Shown piece by piece: positions 32,916 through 41,385 of a DNA stretch of 50,859 nucleotides. A program made the position numbers and the translations under genes. The notes under the pieces are model-generated. The model searched no databases and was not told the DNA's origin. It saw only the letters and a list, made by a program, of their open reading frames with translations. The stretch covers positions 1 to 50,859 of the forward strand of contig JAGKWN010000018.1 in NCBI GenBank assembly GCA_021151805.1. The letters are read 5' to 3'. The number at the start of each line of letters is the position of its first letter. Position 1 is the stretch's first letter. This DNA comes from Cytophagaceae bacterium (lineage in GTDB: Bacteria > Bacteroidota > Bacteroidia > Cytophagales > Cytophagaceae).

Positions 32916-32977
32916 AAGTGTAATTGAAAAACGAACCAATTACCAATTAAAAATTCTATAACTAACCCTTTTGAATT

Positions 32978-34345
32978 ATGATAAAAAAATTCGCCCCACT
33001 AATTGTACTTCTAGCAGTTTGCGCGCTAGCTTTATTTAATCAGGGAGTTCCATCCTCAATCCCGACTGAAGGGTTAAATTCAGGTGATATTGCCTGGATG
33101 CTTACTTCAGCAGCCTTTGTATTGCTTATGACTCCAGGTCTGGCATTCTTCTATGGCGGTATGGTGAATCCTAAAAACGTTATTTCTACTATGATGCAAA
33201 GCTTCGTAGCCATGGGTGTTATCAGCATTCTTTGGGTAGTTGTAGGCTTTAGTATGGCGTTTGGAACAAGTAAAGGAATCGAGATTGGCGGAAATTACTA
33301 CGGCCTTTTCGGTAACCCGATGTCATTCTTCATGTTTAATGGTGTTTTAGAACACGAACCATGGAGCCTGGCAACATCTATTCCATTTGTTTTATTCGCG
33401 TTCTTCCAATTGAAATTTGCGGTAATCACACCAGCACTTTTCACAGGATCTTTCTCTGAAAGAATTCGCTTCAAATCATATATCATCTTCATGATTCTGT
33501 TCTGTTTATTCATCTATGCTCCAATCGCACACTGGACATGGCACCCAGACGGATTCCTATTTGGGATGGGCGTTCTTGACTTTGCCGGTGGTACAGTAGT
33601 ACACATTTCTGCAGGTTGTGCTGCTTTGGCAGGTGCTTTATATTTAGGTAAAAGAAAAGACAGCAATCACCCAACAGCAATCAACGTTCCATACATCTTA
33701 TTAGGTACTGGTTTACTTTGGTTCGGATGGTTTGGTTTCAACGCAGGTTCTGCGGTAGGTGCTTCTGCATTGGCAGCTTCTGCTTTCGCTGCTACAAACG
33801 TTGCAGCAGGTGCTGCAGGTATTGCATGGTTATTTGTTGAAGCTGCACGTGGTAAAAAACCTTCTGCAATGGGCTTCTGCATTGGTGCTGTAGTTGGTCT
33901 TGTTGCCATCACTCCTGCTGCTGGTTTCGTAACTGTTTCACAAGCATTATTCATTGGTACAGTTGCAAGTATGATTTCTGCTGCTGCAATTGTTCTTTTA
34001 GCTAAAACTTCAATTGTTGATGATACATTGGATGTATTCCCTTGTCATGGTGTAGGTGGTATGACTGGTATGATCATGACAGCTTTATTTGCTTCTGCTG
34101 CAGTAAACTCTGTAGTACTTCCTGAAGAACAAGGTTGGTTCATCACTGGTGATTCTACTTTATTCATTAAACACCTTATTGCATTAGTTATTGTAGTTGT
34201 ATATTCTTTAGTTGGTGCATACATCTTGTTATTCCTTACTGACAAAATCTCTCCTTTAAGAGTAACTGCTGAAGAAGAAGATCTGGGATTGGATGTAACT
34301 CAACACGATGAGAAATTCGTAATCGCTGATTTAGTAAAAAAATAA
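32978..34345 (+). CDS. amt: Ammonium transporter
   Basis: A 455-residue inner-membrane ammonium channel of the Amt/MEP/Rh family, trimeric. An N-terminal hydrophobic segment that may be a cleaved signal precedes GDIAWMLTSAAFVLLMTPGLAFFYGGMV, the first pore helices. Also visible are WHPDGFLFGMGVLDFAGGTVVHISAG (pore region) and VFPCHGVGGMTGMIMTALFAS, which holds a pore histidine. About eleven hydrophobic helices are expected. It has its own promoter and terminator. No glnK lies next to it, although amt-glnK pairs are common. Nitrogen control is likely but is not shown by the sequence. Confidence 0.96.
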   Translation: MIKKFAPLIVLLAVCALALFNQGVPSSIPTEGLNSGDIAWMLTSAAFVLLMTPGLAFFYGGMVNPKNVISTMMQSFVAMGVISILWVVVGFSMAFGTSKGIEIGGNYYGLFGNPMSFFMFNGVLEHEPWSLATSIPFVLFAFFQLKFAVITPALFTGSFSERIRFKSYIIFMILFCLFIYAPIAHWTWHPDGFLFGMGVLDFAGGTVVHISAGCAALAGALYLGKRKDSNHPTAINVPYILLGTGLLWFGWFGFNAGSAVGASALAASAFAATNVAAGAAGIAWLFVEAARGKKPSAMGFCIGAVVGLVAITPAAGFVTVSQALFIGTVASMISAAAIVLLAKTSIVDDTLDVFPCHGVGGMTGMIMTALFASAAVNSVVLPEEQGWFITGDSTLFIKHLIALVIVVVYSLVGAYILLFLTDKISPLRVTAEEEDLGLDVTQHDEKFVIADLVKK

Positions 34346-34368
34346 TATCTTTTTTTTATAACGAACCG

Positions 34369-34402
34369 AAAGAGAGACGCTGCCCCTGCGTCTCTCTTTT
34401 TT
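34369..34402 (+). terminator. Intrinsic terminator after amt
   Basis: A 12-bp stem AAAGAGAGACGC (34369-34380) with GCGTCTCTCTTT (34388-34399), a 7-nt loop and a T-run to 34402. Confidence 0.92.
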
Positions 34403-34478
34403 ATTTTAAGCACGTTCCATTCTTCCTGAATTACTCTTTTTCTCTTTGGCTTTACATTGATTTGCGTATTTTTACTCT

Positions 34479-35258
34479 ATGAGAATAGTGGTTATTGGTA
34501 CCGGCAATGTTGCCTTCCACCTTATACAAGCTTTTAGCAAATCAACGGCATCCATCTTTGTACATGGACGTAATAAAACTGCTCTCAAACTGCTGTATGG
34601 CGAATTCCCTTCCATTACCATTCTTTCGGATCATGATCTCACACCTCTGAATGCGGACCTGGTTATCATCAGCGTAAAAGATGACGTAATCAATGATGTG
34701 CTGACACAATATGTCTATTCAGGCGCATCACTTGTGGTTCACACTTCCGGTACACAAACTTTTACCAATACAGCGCACCACAGCAACCTGGGTGTATTCT
34801 ATCCATTACAAACGTTCAGCAGAACAAGTATTGTACAATGGCACAATACTCCTTTGTTGATTGATGCTTCTTCCGAAAACAATCTTCAGATTCTTGAAAA
34901 AGCTGCCGGATTACTACACGCTCCTTATTTTGAAACCAATGCTGAACAGCGCCGGTACATTCATCTGGCAGCCGTGCTAACCAGTAACTTTGCCAATCAT
35001 TTGCTAGGCCAGGCAGCAACACTGCTTCAAAAGCATTCCATTGATTATCATATTCTTCAGCCTTTGGTTGAAGCCACCATCCGCAAAGCGTTTACCAAAC
35101 ACCCGTACGAGGTACAAACCGGACCAGCGATACGCAACGATCAGTCTACGCTGGACAAACACCTTGCACTATTAATAAATGAACCACTGCTTCAAAAAAT
35201 TTACAATAACATAAGCGAAAGCATACAGAAAACAGGTAATTTAGAGACGAATTTATAA
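34479..35258 (+). CDS. Rossmann-fold oxidoreductase with DUF2520 domain
   Basis: A 259-residue cytoplasmic protein. The N-terminal Rossmann domain has MRIVVIGTGNVAFHL (NAD(P) loop), then LVIISVKDDVINDVL and LVVHTSGTQTF. The C-terminal half (about 125-259) is the all-helical DUF2520 part with AAVLTSNFANHLLGQAATLL. It looks like a ketopantoate- or pyrroline-reductase relative, but no substrate is known. It lies 6 nt upstream of the KdsC-like phosphatase and begins a three-gene run. A near-consensus promoter TTG-N18-TATTTTTA (34446-34474) ends 4 nt before the ATG, which would give an almost leaderless mRNA. Confidence 0.85.
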   Translation: MRIVVIGTGNVAFHLIQAFSKSTASIFVHGRNKTALKLLYGEFPSITILSDHDLTPLNADLVIISVKDDVINDVLTQYVYSGASLVVHTSGTQTFTNTAHHSNLGVFYPLQTFSRTSIVQWHNTPLLIDASSENNLQILEKAAGLLHAPYFETNAEQRRYIHLAAVLTSNFANHLLGQAATLLQKHSIDYHILQPLVEATIRKAFTKHPYEVQTGPAIRNDQSTLDKHLALLINEPLLQKIYNNISESIQKTGNLETNL

Positions 35259-35264
35259 GTTGAT

Positions 35265-35765
35265 ATGGCAGAATTTTCAGAAATAAATACATTCATTTTT
35301 GATGTTGACGGTGTACTTTCAGATGGCAGTGTGATTGCTTATGAATCCGGTGAACAGGTACGTCGTTTCTATGTGAAAGATGGTTACGCAATTGAGAAGG
35401 CTTTAGCTGCCGGTTATCATATTGTTATTATCAGTGGTGGCGAGCAGGAAAGCGTGCGCAAACGCCTGAAGTTTCTGGGCATTACAGATGTGTTCCTGGG
35501 CGTAAAAGATAAACTGGCCTTGTTTTCAGACTACACAAAAACACGCCACATAGATCCAGCAAACATTTTATACATGGGCGATGATATTCCCGATTATAAA
35601 ATGCTGCAATTGGTTGGCCTGCCAACATGCCCTGCTGATGCTTCTATTGATATCAAACCGATCTGCAAATATGTGTCACCTTTTGATGGCGGCAAAGGCG
35701 CCGTGCGCGATGTTATTGAAAAGGTAATGCGTGCACAAGGCAAGTGGCATCCACAACTCTGGTAA
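35265..35765 (+). CDS. HAD-superfamily phosphatase, KdsC-like
   Basis: A 166-residue single-domain C0-type HAD phosphatase. The catalytic DxD lies in FIFDVDGVLSDGSV (Asp13 and Asp15). Motif II is VIISGGEQESVRKRL, the Lys is in VFLGVKDKL, and the metal-binding acidics are in YMGDDIPDYKML. The length and lack of a cap domain match KDO-8-phosphate phosphatase, which frees KDO for LPS core synthesis. It could also be the related phosphatase for N-acylneuraminate or a nonulosonate, as no kds genes are adjacent. It is in one transcript with its neighbours. Confidence 0.85.
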   Translation: MAEFSEINTFIFDVDGVLSDGSVIAYESGEQVRRFYVKDGYAIEKALAAGYHIVIISGGEQESVRKRLKFLGITDVFLGVKDKLALFSDYTKTRHIDPANILYMGDDIPDYKMLQLVGLPTCPADASIDIKPICKYVSPFDGGKGAVRDVIEKVMRAQGKWHPQLW

Positions 35766-35773
35766 TGTAATAG

Positions 35774-36649
35774 ATGAGTGCATCCAAAAAACATATCAAA
35801 AAATCTGTATTCGCTTTTTTAAAGTTAATACGAACCTTCAATTTGATTATTCTGGCGCTTACTCAATATATGTGCCGCTACTTTATCATAGGTGGGGGCC
35901 ATGATTCTATTTTAACTATTGCGAAGGACTGGAAGTTTTTTCTGCTGGTTTTATGTACCGTTTTTGTTGCTGCCGCAGGTTATATCATCAATGATTATTA
36001 TGATATAAAAATTGACCTGATCAACAAACCTAAGCGCGTAGTGCTTGGCAACATTCTGCACAGAAGAATTGCCATGATCTCTCATTTTATACTGAACACA
36101 CTTGCATGCCTGCTGGCACTATTCCTGGGCTGGAAGATCTTTGCCATCATTGCCGGGACTACCGTGCTGATGTGGTTTTATGCCAACCAGCTTAAACGTA
36201 CTGCCCTTGTAGGGAACCTTCTAATCTCAGTATTAACCGGCCTGTCGGTTTTTCTGCCAGCCTTCCTCTATCACCCAACCGAAGCAACGCTATCCTTTTA
36301 TGCCTGTTTCGCTTTCTTTATTTCATTGATCCGTGAAATCATAAAAGACATGGAAGATGTGAAAGGCGACGAGGAATTCGGTTGCAGAACCCTACCAATT
36401 GTGTGGGGAATCAGAAAAACAAAAATGTTTATTTATACAGTCAGCCTGACGTTTCTTGTTTCATTGAGTTATATGCTTTTCTATGCCAACACATCTCTAC
36501 AATTTTATTTTTTAGCTTTACCCGGCCCATTATTCATCTGGCTGCAGGTACAATTAGCCAAGGCCGATACCAGCGTTCAGTTTTTACAATTGAGCCATTT
36601 ATGCAAATGGATCATGGTGGCTGGTGTTTTCAGCATGGTTTTATTATAA
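35774..36649 (+). CDS. UbiA-family prenyltransferase
   Basis: A 291-residue integral membrane enzyme with about eight helices. The first Asp-rich prenyl-diphosphate motif is NDYYDIKIDLINKPKR (about residues 73-88). The second is IKDMEDVKGDEEFGCRTLPI (about 193-212). The family attaches prenyl groups to quinone rings, glycerol phosphate or haem. In Bacteroidota this gene, beside a HAD phosphatase and a DUF2520 protein, is often annotated as geranylgeranylglycerol-phosphate geranylgeranyltransferase. That function is inference only. It starts 8 nt after the HAD gene stop. Confidence 0.85.
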   Translation: MSASKKHIKKSVFAFLKLIRTFNLIILALTQYMCRYFIIGGGHDSILTIAKDWKFFLLVLCTVFVAAAGYIINDYYDIKIDLINKPKRVVLGNILHRRIAMISHFILNTLACLLALFLGWKIFAIIAGTTVLMWFYANQLKRTALVGNLLISVLTGLSVFLPAFLYHPTEATLSFYACFAFFISLIREIIKDMEDVKGDEEFGCRTLPIVWGIRKTKMFIYTVSLTFLVSLSYMLFYANTSLQFYFLALPGPLFIWLQVQLAKADTSVQFLQLSHLCKWIMVAGVFSMVLL

Positions 36650-36722
36650 AAAAAGCTGTTTTTCAGCCATTTTGTCCATTTTTCCTATATTTTCCTTTTT
36701 CAACAAGTAGCATCGAAACGTT

Positions 36723-36740
36723 TAAATTTGCTTATATTTG
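36723..36740 (+). promoter_or_regulatory. Two tandem -7 elements upstream of purN
   Basis: TAAATTTG (36723-36730) and TATATTTG (36733-36740) each match TAnnTTTG, and the second ends 17 nt before the purN ATG. No good -33 TTG is present for either. They could give two start sites 10 nt apart. Confidence 0.5.
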
Positions 36741-36757
36741 CCACTTAATTACGTTTC

Positions 36758-37345
36758 ATGCAGACTTCACCAACCACAAAAGTCGCACTATTTGCATCCG
36801 GATCAGGTACTAATGCTCAACGCATTATAGATTATTTTAAGGACAACAAATCCATTGAGATTTCCATGTTGCTTTCGAATAACCCGGAAGCTTATGCGTT
36901 AACACGTGCTCAGCATGCAAATGTGCCAACCCGTGTTTTTACCAAAGCCGAATTTAAAGATTCATCTGTGATTGTTGATGAACTAAAAGCTGCAGGTATT
37001 TCATGGATCATTCTGGCAGGTTTTCTATGGCTGATTCCCAAGCATCTGATCCAGGCATACCCTGTATCTATGCTGAACATACACCCGGCACTACTGCCCA
37101 ACTTTGGCGGCAAAGGCATGTACGGCATGCACGTTCATAAAGCAGTGATTGAAACGGGTGCAAAGCAAACAGGTATAACCATTCATAAAGTGAACGAAGA
37201 ATACGACAAAGGTGAAATCGTTTTTCAGGCAGCCTTTGATGTATTGCCTACTGATACGCCTGAAACAGTCGCTGAAAAAATTCATGCCCTGGAGTATGAG
37301 CATTTCCCAAGAATAATTGAAGAACAAATAATAAAATTAAAATAA
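36758..37345 (+). CDS. purN: Phosphoribosylglycinamide formyltransferase (GART)
   Basis: Third step of purine synthesis: transfers a formyl group from 10-formyl-THF to GAR. The 195 residues have the GAR phosphate site LFASGSGTNAQRI (about 11-23), the catalytic Asn107 and His109 in MLNIHPALLP, GGKGMYGMHVH, and the third catalytic residue Asp150 in NEEYDKGEIVFQ. All three catalytic residues are intact. It is 18 nt upstream of purH, so the two purine enzymes are co-transcribed. Confidence 0.96.
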   Translation: MQTSPTTKVALFASGSGTNAQRIIDYFKDNKSIEISMLLSNNPEAYALTRAQHANVPTRVFTKAEFKDSSVIVDELKAAGISWIILAGFLWLIPKHLIQAYPVSMLNIHPALLPNFGGKGMYGMHVHKAVIETGAKQTGITIHKVNEEYDKGEIVFQAAFDVLPTDTPETVAEKIHALEYEHFPRIIEEQIIKLK

Positions 37346-37363
37346 ATATCATCCTATCCGATC

Positions 37364-38884
37364 ATGGCAAGCAAAAAGATCAAATCTGCATTAATATCTG
37401 TTTTCTATAAAGATAATCTTGATTCATTAGTTAAGAAACTTCATGCAAATGGAGTAACTATATATTCTACAGGTGGCACACAAAGTTTTATTGAAGGACT
37501 TGGCGTACCTGTTGTAGCTGTTGAAGACCTTACGGGTTACCCTTCTATCCTGGGCGGCAGAGTAAAAACGTTGCACCCGAATGTGTTCGGTGGTATTCTT
37601 AATCGCCGTGAAAACACAAGTGACCAGGCTGAAATTGCCCAGTACAAAATTCCTGAAATTGACCTGGTAATTGTAGACTTATATCCGTTTGAAGAAACAG
37701 TAGCTTCAGGTGCAGAAAAACAAGCAATCATTGAAAAGATTGATATCGGCGGCGTATCATTGATCCGTGCAGCTGCAAAGAACCACAAAGATGTTGTGAT
37801 CCTTGCTTCAAAAGAACAATACGGTGTGTTGGAATCTATCCTGGATGCAAAAGACGGAGCAACAGATCTTGAAGACCGTTTCAAATTTGCCGGAGAAGCT
37901 TTTGACATCACTTCTCATTACGATACAGCTATTTACCGCTGGTTTGCCGGTGATGACATCACTGGTTTCAAACACAGCATACGTACTTCACAAACATTGC
38001 GTTACGGCGAAAACCCACATCAGGCTGGTACTTTCCATGGTGACCTGAATGCTATGTTTGACAAACTTAACGGAAAAGAATTATCCTACAACAACCTGCT
38101 TGATGTAGATGCAGCCGTAAGCCTGATTGATGAATTCACAGACACGACCTATGCCATTTTAAAACATAACAATGCCTGCGGTATCGCTACTGCAAAGACT
38201 GGTAAAGAGGCGTATTTAAAAGCGTTATCATCTGATCCGATCTCTGCATTCGGCGGTGTAATCATTACAAATACAAAAGTAGATAAAGCTACTGCTGAAG
38301 AGTTGCACAAATTATTTTTTGAAGTATTGATCGCAACAGAATACGACCAGGATGCTTTGGAATTATTGAAAGAAAAGAAAAACAGAATTCTGTTATTACG
38401 CAAGCCGGTTACATTCGCGAAAAAACAATTCAAAACATTATTGAATGGTGTAATTGAGCAGGACGTTGATTCTAAGACAGAGACGCTTGAAGATTTTAAA
38501 ACAGTTACAGATCGCGAGCCAACAATGGAAGAAAAGAAAGCAATGTTGTTTGCGAACAAGCTGGTTAAACATACAAAGTCAAATGCAATTATTTTTGCAA
38601 CAGAAGATCACATGATCTCCAGCGGCGTAGGACAAACATCAAGAGTAGATGCATTGAACCAGGCAATTGAAAAAGCAAAATCATTCGGCTTCAGTCTTAA
38701 AGGTGCGGTGATGGCATCCGATGCGTTCTTCCCGTTCCCGGATTGCGTTGAAATTGCAAACCTTGCCGGCATTACAGCCGTAATACAGCCGGGCGGCTCA
38801 ATCAAGGATAAAGAATCTATTGACTATTGCAACAACCATAAGATGGCGATGGTCTGCACAGGCTTCCGTCATTTCAAACACTAG
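37364..38884 (+). CDS. purH: Bifunctional AICAR transformylase / IMP cyclohydrolase
   Basis: Last two steps of IMP synthesis. The 506 residues combine an N-terminal MGS-like cyclohydrolase domain (about 1-190, with IYSTGGTQSFIEG and GGRVKTLHPNVFGGIL) and a C-terminal transformylase domain (LRYGENPHQAG, AILKHNNACGIA with the Lys-His pair, SDAFFPFPDCVEIA, IQPGGSIKD). Length and motifs are normal. No purine riboswitch is seen in the short gap from purN. It is followed by a 94-nt gap before mreB, with no terminator. Confidence 0.97.
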   Translation: MASKKIKSALISVFYKDNLDSLVKKLHANGVTIYSTGGTQSFIEGLGVPVVAVEDLTGYPSILGGRVKTLHPNVFGGILNRRENTSDQAEIAQYKIPEIDLVIVDLYPFEETVASGAEKQAIIEKIDIGGVSLIRAAAKNHKDVVILASKEQYGVLESILDAKDGATDLEDRFKFAGEAFDITSHYDTAIYRWFAGDDITGFKHSIRTSQTLRYGENPHQAGTFHGDLNAMFDKLNGKELSYNNLLDVDAAVSLIDEFTDTTYAILKHNNACGIATAKTGKEAYLKALSSDPISAFGGVIITNTKVDKATAEELHKLFFEVLIATEYDQDALELLKEKKNRILLLRKPVTFAKKQFKTLLNGVIEQDVDSKTETLEDFKTVTDREPTMEEKKAMLFANKLVKHTKSNAIIFATEDHMISSGVGQTSRVDALNQAIEKAKSFGFSLKGAVMASDAFFPFPDCVEIANLAGITAVIQPGGSIKDKESIDYCNNHKMAMVCTGFRHFKH

Positions 38885-38965
38885 TCAGTTTATAATAATT
38901 CATGGATATTTATAGGAGATATCAATAAAATTTGTAATTTAAAGAGTTAATATTCATAGAACTTT

Positions 38966-38970
38966 AGGAG
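38966..38970 (+). promoter_or_regulatory. Strong Shine-Dalgarno upstream of mreB
   Basis: AGGAG lies 8 nt before the mreB ATG (38979). It belongs to a 10-bp word TAGGAGATAT at 38965-38974 that also occurs at 38913-38922, 52 nt upstream. It is the strongest Shine-Dalgarno I can see in this window, where most genes have none. Confidence 0.7.
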
Positions 38971-38978
38971 ATATACAC

Positions 38979-40007
38979 ATGGGAATGTTTGATTTTTTCA
39001 CGAGCGATATTGCGATAGATTTAGGTACAGCAAACACTCTGATCATATATAAAGATAAGATTGTAGTTGATGAGCCTTCTATCATTGCCCTGGATAAGGT
39101 TTCGGGCAAAGTAAAAGCAATCGGTCGTGAAGCCATGCAGATGCATGAAAAAACACACGAAAACATTAAAACCATTCGTCCGCTGAAAGATGGTGTAATT
39201 GCCGATTTCCACGCTGCGGAAGAAATGATACGTGGTTTAATAAAATTGATTGATAAAGGTAAGAGCTTCCTTGCTCCTACGTCCTACCGCATGGCGATCT
39301 GTATTCCTTCAGGTATTACTGAAGTTGAAAAAAGAGCGGTACGTGACTCTGCTGAACACGCAGGTGCAAAAGAAGTATACATGATCTACGAACCAATTGC
39401 AGCTGCGATTGGTCTTGGTATTGATATTGAACAACCGATCGGCTCTATGATTGTAGATATCGGTGGTGGTACTACTGAGATTGCAGTTATCGCTTTATCT
39501 GGTATTGTTTGCGAACAGTCTATCCGTATTGCCGGTGATGTATTCAGCAAAGACATTCTGGATTACATGCGTCGTCAGCACAACTTACTTATTGGTGAGC
39601 GTTCTGCAGAGCGTTTGAAAATTGAAGTAGGTTCTGCATTAACAGAATTAGATAATCCCCCTGAAGATTTCGAAATCCGCGGTCGTGATTTGATGACAGG
39701 TATTCCGAAAGTAATTAAAGTTTCTTATTCTGAAATTGCGTTTGCACTTGACAAATCTGTTTCTAAAATTGAAGAAGCTGTTTTAAAAGCATTGGAGATT
39801 GCTCCGCCGGAATTGTCTGCTGATATTTATGACAATGGTATCCACTTAACCGGTGGTGGTGCATTGTTAAGAGGTCTGGACAAGAGATTGGCTATGAAAA
39901 CAAAACTTCCTATCCACGTGGCTGAAGATCCATTGCGTGCCGTTGTTAAAGGCACTGGTATTGCAGTGAAAGATGTAAAAAGATACCGTGCTGTATTGAT
40001 GGTTTGA
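38979..40007 (+). CDS. mreB: Rod shape-determining protein MreB
   Basis: Bacterial actin that organises the elongation machinery under the inner membrane. The 342 residues show phosphate 1 (IAIDLGTANTLI), the connect motif, phosphate 2 (IVDIGGGTTEIAVIAL), and the adenosine motif (HLTGGGALLRGLDKRL). The length matches the family. The N-terminus MGMFDFFTSD may act as the membrane-binding amphipathic segment. It is the first gene of mreB-mreC-mreD-mrdA-rodA. An unusually good Shine-Dalgarno precedes it. Confidence 0.97.
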   Translation: MGMFDFFTSDIAIDLGTANTLIIYKDKIVVDEPSIIALDKVSGKVKAIGREAMQMHEKTHENIKTIRPLKDGVIADFHAAEEMIRGLIKLIDKGKSFLAPTSYRMAICIPSGITEVEKRAVRDSAEHAGAKEVYMIYEPIAAAIGLGIDIEQPIGSMIVDIGGGTTEIAVIALSGIVCEQSIRIAGDVFSKDILDYMRRQHNLLIGERSAERLKIEVGSALTELDNPPEDFEIRGRDLMTGIPKVIKVSYSEIAFALDKSVSKIEEAVLKALEIAPPELSADIYDNGIHLTGGGALLRGLDKRLAMKTKLPIHVAEDPLRAVVKGTGIAVKDVKRYRAVLMV

Positions 40008-40022
40008 TTTATCTAATACAAC

Positions 40023-40859
40023 ATGTATCGCTTACTCCAATTTATATATAACCTAAGAGTGTTCCTGGCATTTATATGCCTGGAACTCTTTTGTTTTGTA
40101 TGTATTGTAAATTACAACCCATACCAAGGTGCAGCTTATTTCAGCACATCGAAAAACGTAGTCGGTAAAGTATTGGAAGTCGACAAATCCATTACGGGCT
40201 ACTTTAATCTGAAAGAAATAAACGAACAATTAGCTACTGAAAATGCCAGCCTTCAGAATCAACTGCGCCAGGCTTTACAGGTTAATAAACTCGGTTATGA
40301 TACTGCTGCATCCGTGTTGAGAAAGAATCAGTACACGTTTTCTGTTGCCCGCGTTATCAATAACAGCACCATCTACGCCAACAACTATTTTACGCTGGAT
40401 AAAGGTCTTGAAAATGGTTTAGCCGTGGGCATGGGGGTTGTATCGCCTAACGGTGTTGCAGGACAAATTAAAGCCTGCTCAGAACATTATTCAACTGCTA
40501 TTTCTGTACTGAATACAAAATGGTCTGTTTCGGCGCACATAAAAAATACAAAGGCAGACGGTATTATTCAGTGGGAAGTTAACGGACCACATACTGTTAA
40601 ATTTACCAACGTCGGCAGACACCACAAAATAAAAGTTGGCGACTCCATTGTTACATCCGGCTACAAAGAATCTTTATTCCCTGAAGGGATATTAATCGCA
40701 ACCATCACCAATGTGAATGATGAGGGTGGTGCTTACTGGAACATAGATGCTAAGCTCGCTACAGATTACACAGCCATGGACTATGTTTTCGTAATCAATA
40801 ATATATTAAAAGTAGAAAAGGATAGTCTTGAAGCTACATTCAAAAAAGAATTGAAATAA
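40023..40859 (+). CDS. mreC: Rod shape-determining protein MreC
   Basis: A 278-residue bitopic inner-membrane protein. It has an N-terminal transmembrane helix (about 10-30), then a coiled coil (about 60-95: LKEINEQLATENASLQNQLR), and a beta-rich periplasmic domain with DKGLENGLAVGMGVVSPNGVAGQI and VGDSIVTSGYKESLFPEGILIA, the conserved MreC core. It links MreB and MreD to PBP2 and activates cell-wall elongation. It follows mreB by 15 nt and overlaps mreD by 1 nt. Confidence 0.94.
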   Translation: MYRLLQFIYNLRVFLAFICLELFCFVCIVNYNPYQGAAYFSTSKNVVGKVLEVDKSITGYFNLKEINEQLATENASLQNQLRQALQVNKLGYDTAASVLRKNQYTFSVARVINNSTIYANNYFTLDKGLENGLAVGMGVVSPNGVAGQIKACSEHYSTAISVLNTKWSVSAHIKNTKADGIIQWEVNGPHTVKFTNVGRHHKIKVGDSIVTSGYKESLFPEGILIATITNVNDEGGAYWNIDAKLATDYTAMDYVFVINNILKVEKDSLEATFKKELK

Positions 40860-41380
40860 TGAATGTCATTGACGTACTAAAACAATTAATTCAGGCAGTA
40901 CTTATTTATCTGATCCAGGTACTTGTTTTCAGAACTACATCCCTTTGGGATGTTGCTGCTTGTTTTATTTATGTTGGCTTCCTGATCCAGCTTCCATTCT
41001 ATATTCCGAGAATGTTGTTGTTATTTATAACCTTCTTTTATACCTTCTCCATTGATATATTCTTCAATACACCGGGGGTACATACCGCTGCAGCCTTATT
41101 GATCATGCACATCCGCCCGTCCGTTATAAAATTGCTGAGCCCGCAAGGCGGCTATGAATCGGTAGAATCGGTAAACATCTACAACATGGGTATTCAATGG
41201 CATTCAGCTTATGCCTTCATTTTAATTTTCATACATACCACGGTTGTTTTTGTTATTGAATCATTAGGGTCCGTGGGTTTCGGAACAACCTTGCTTAAAA
41301 TATTTTCCACTTCCATTCTAACGCTGATAACGGTATTGCTTTACCAGTTTTTATTCTTGTATAAACATAATTCACGTTAA
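40859..41380 (+). CDS. mreD: Rod shape-determining protein MreD
   Basis: A 173-residue polytopic membrane protein with about five or six hydrophobic helices and little conserved sequence, as usual for MreD. The assignment rests on its size, topology and place between mreC and mrdA. The stop of mreC and the start of mreD overlap (TAATG), so translation is coupled. VFRTTSLWDVAACFIYVGFLI is a typical Bacteroidota MreD-like N-terminal stretch. Confidence 0.87.
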   Translation: MNVIDVLKQLIQAVLIYLIQVLVFRTTSLWDVAACFIYVGFLIQLPFYIPRMLLLFITFFYTFSIDIFFNTPGVHTAAALLIMHIRPSVIKLLSPQGGYESVESVNIYNMGIQWHSAYAFILIFIHTTVVFVIESLGSVGFGTTLLKIFSTSILTLITVLLYQFLFLYKHNSR

Positions 41381-41385
41381 GTATT

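Noticed and set aside
36650..36722. Small stem GCTG-TTTTT-CAGC after the prenyltransferase as a terminator
   Set aside because: A 4-bp stem is too weak and its flanks are simply AT-rich.
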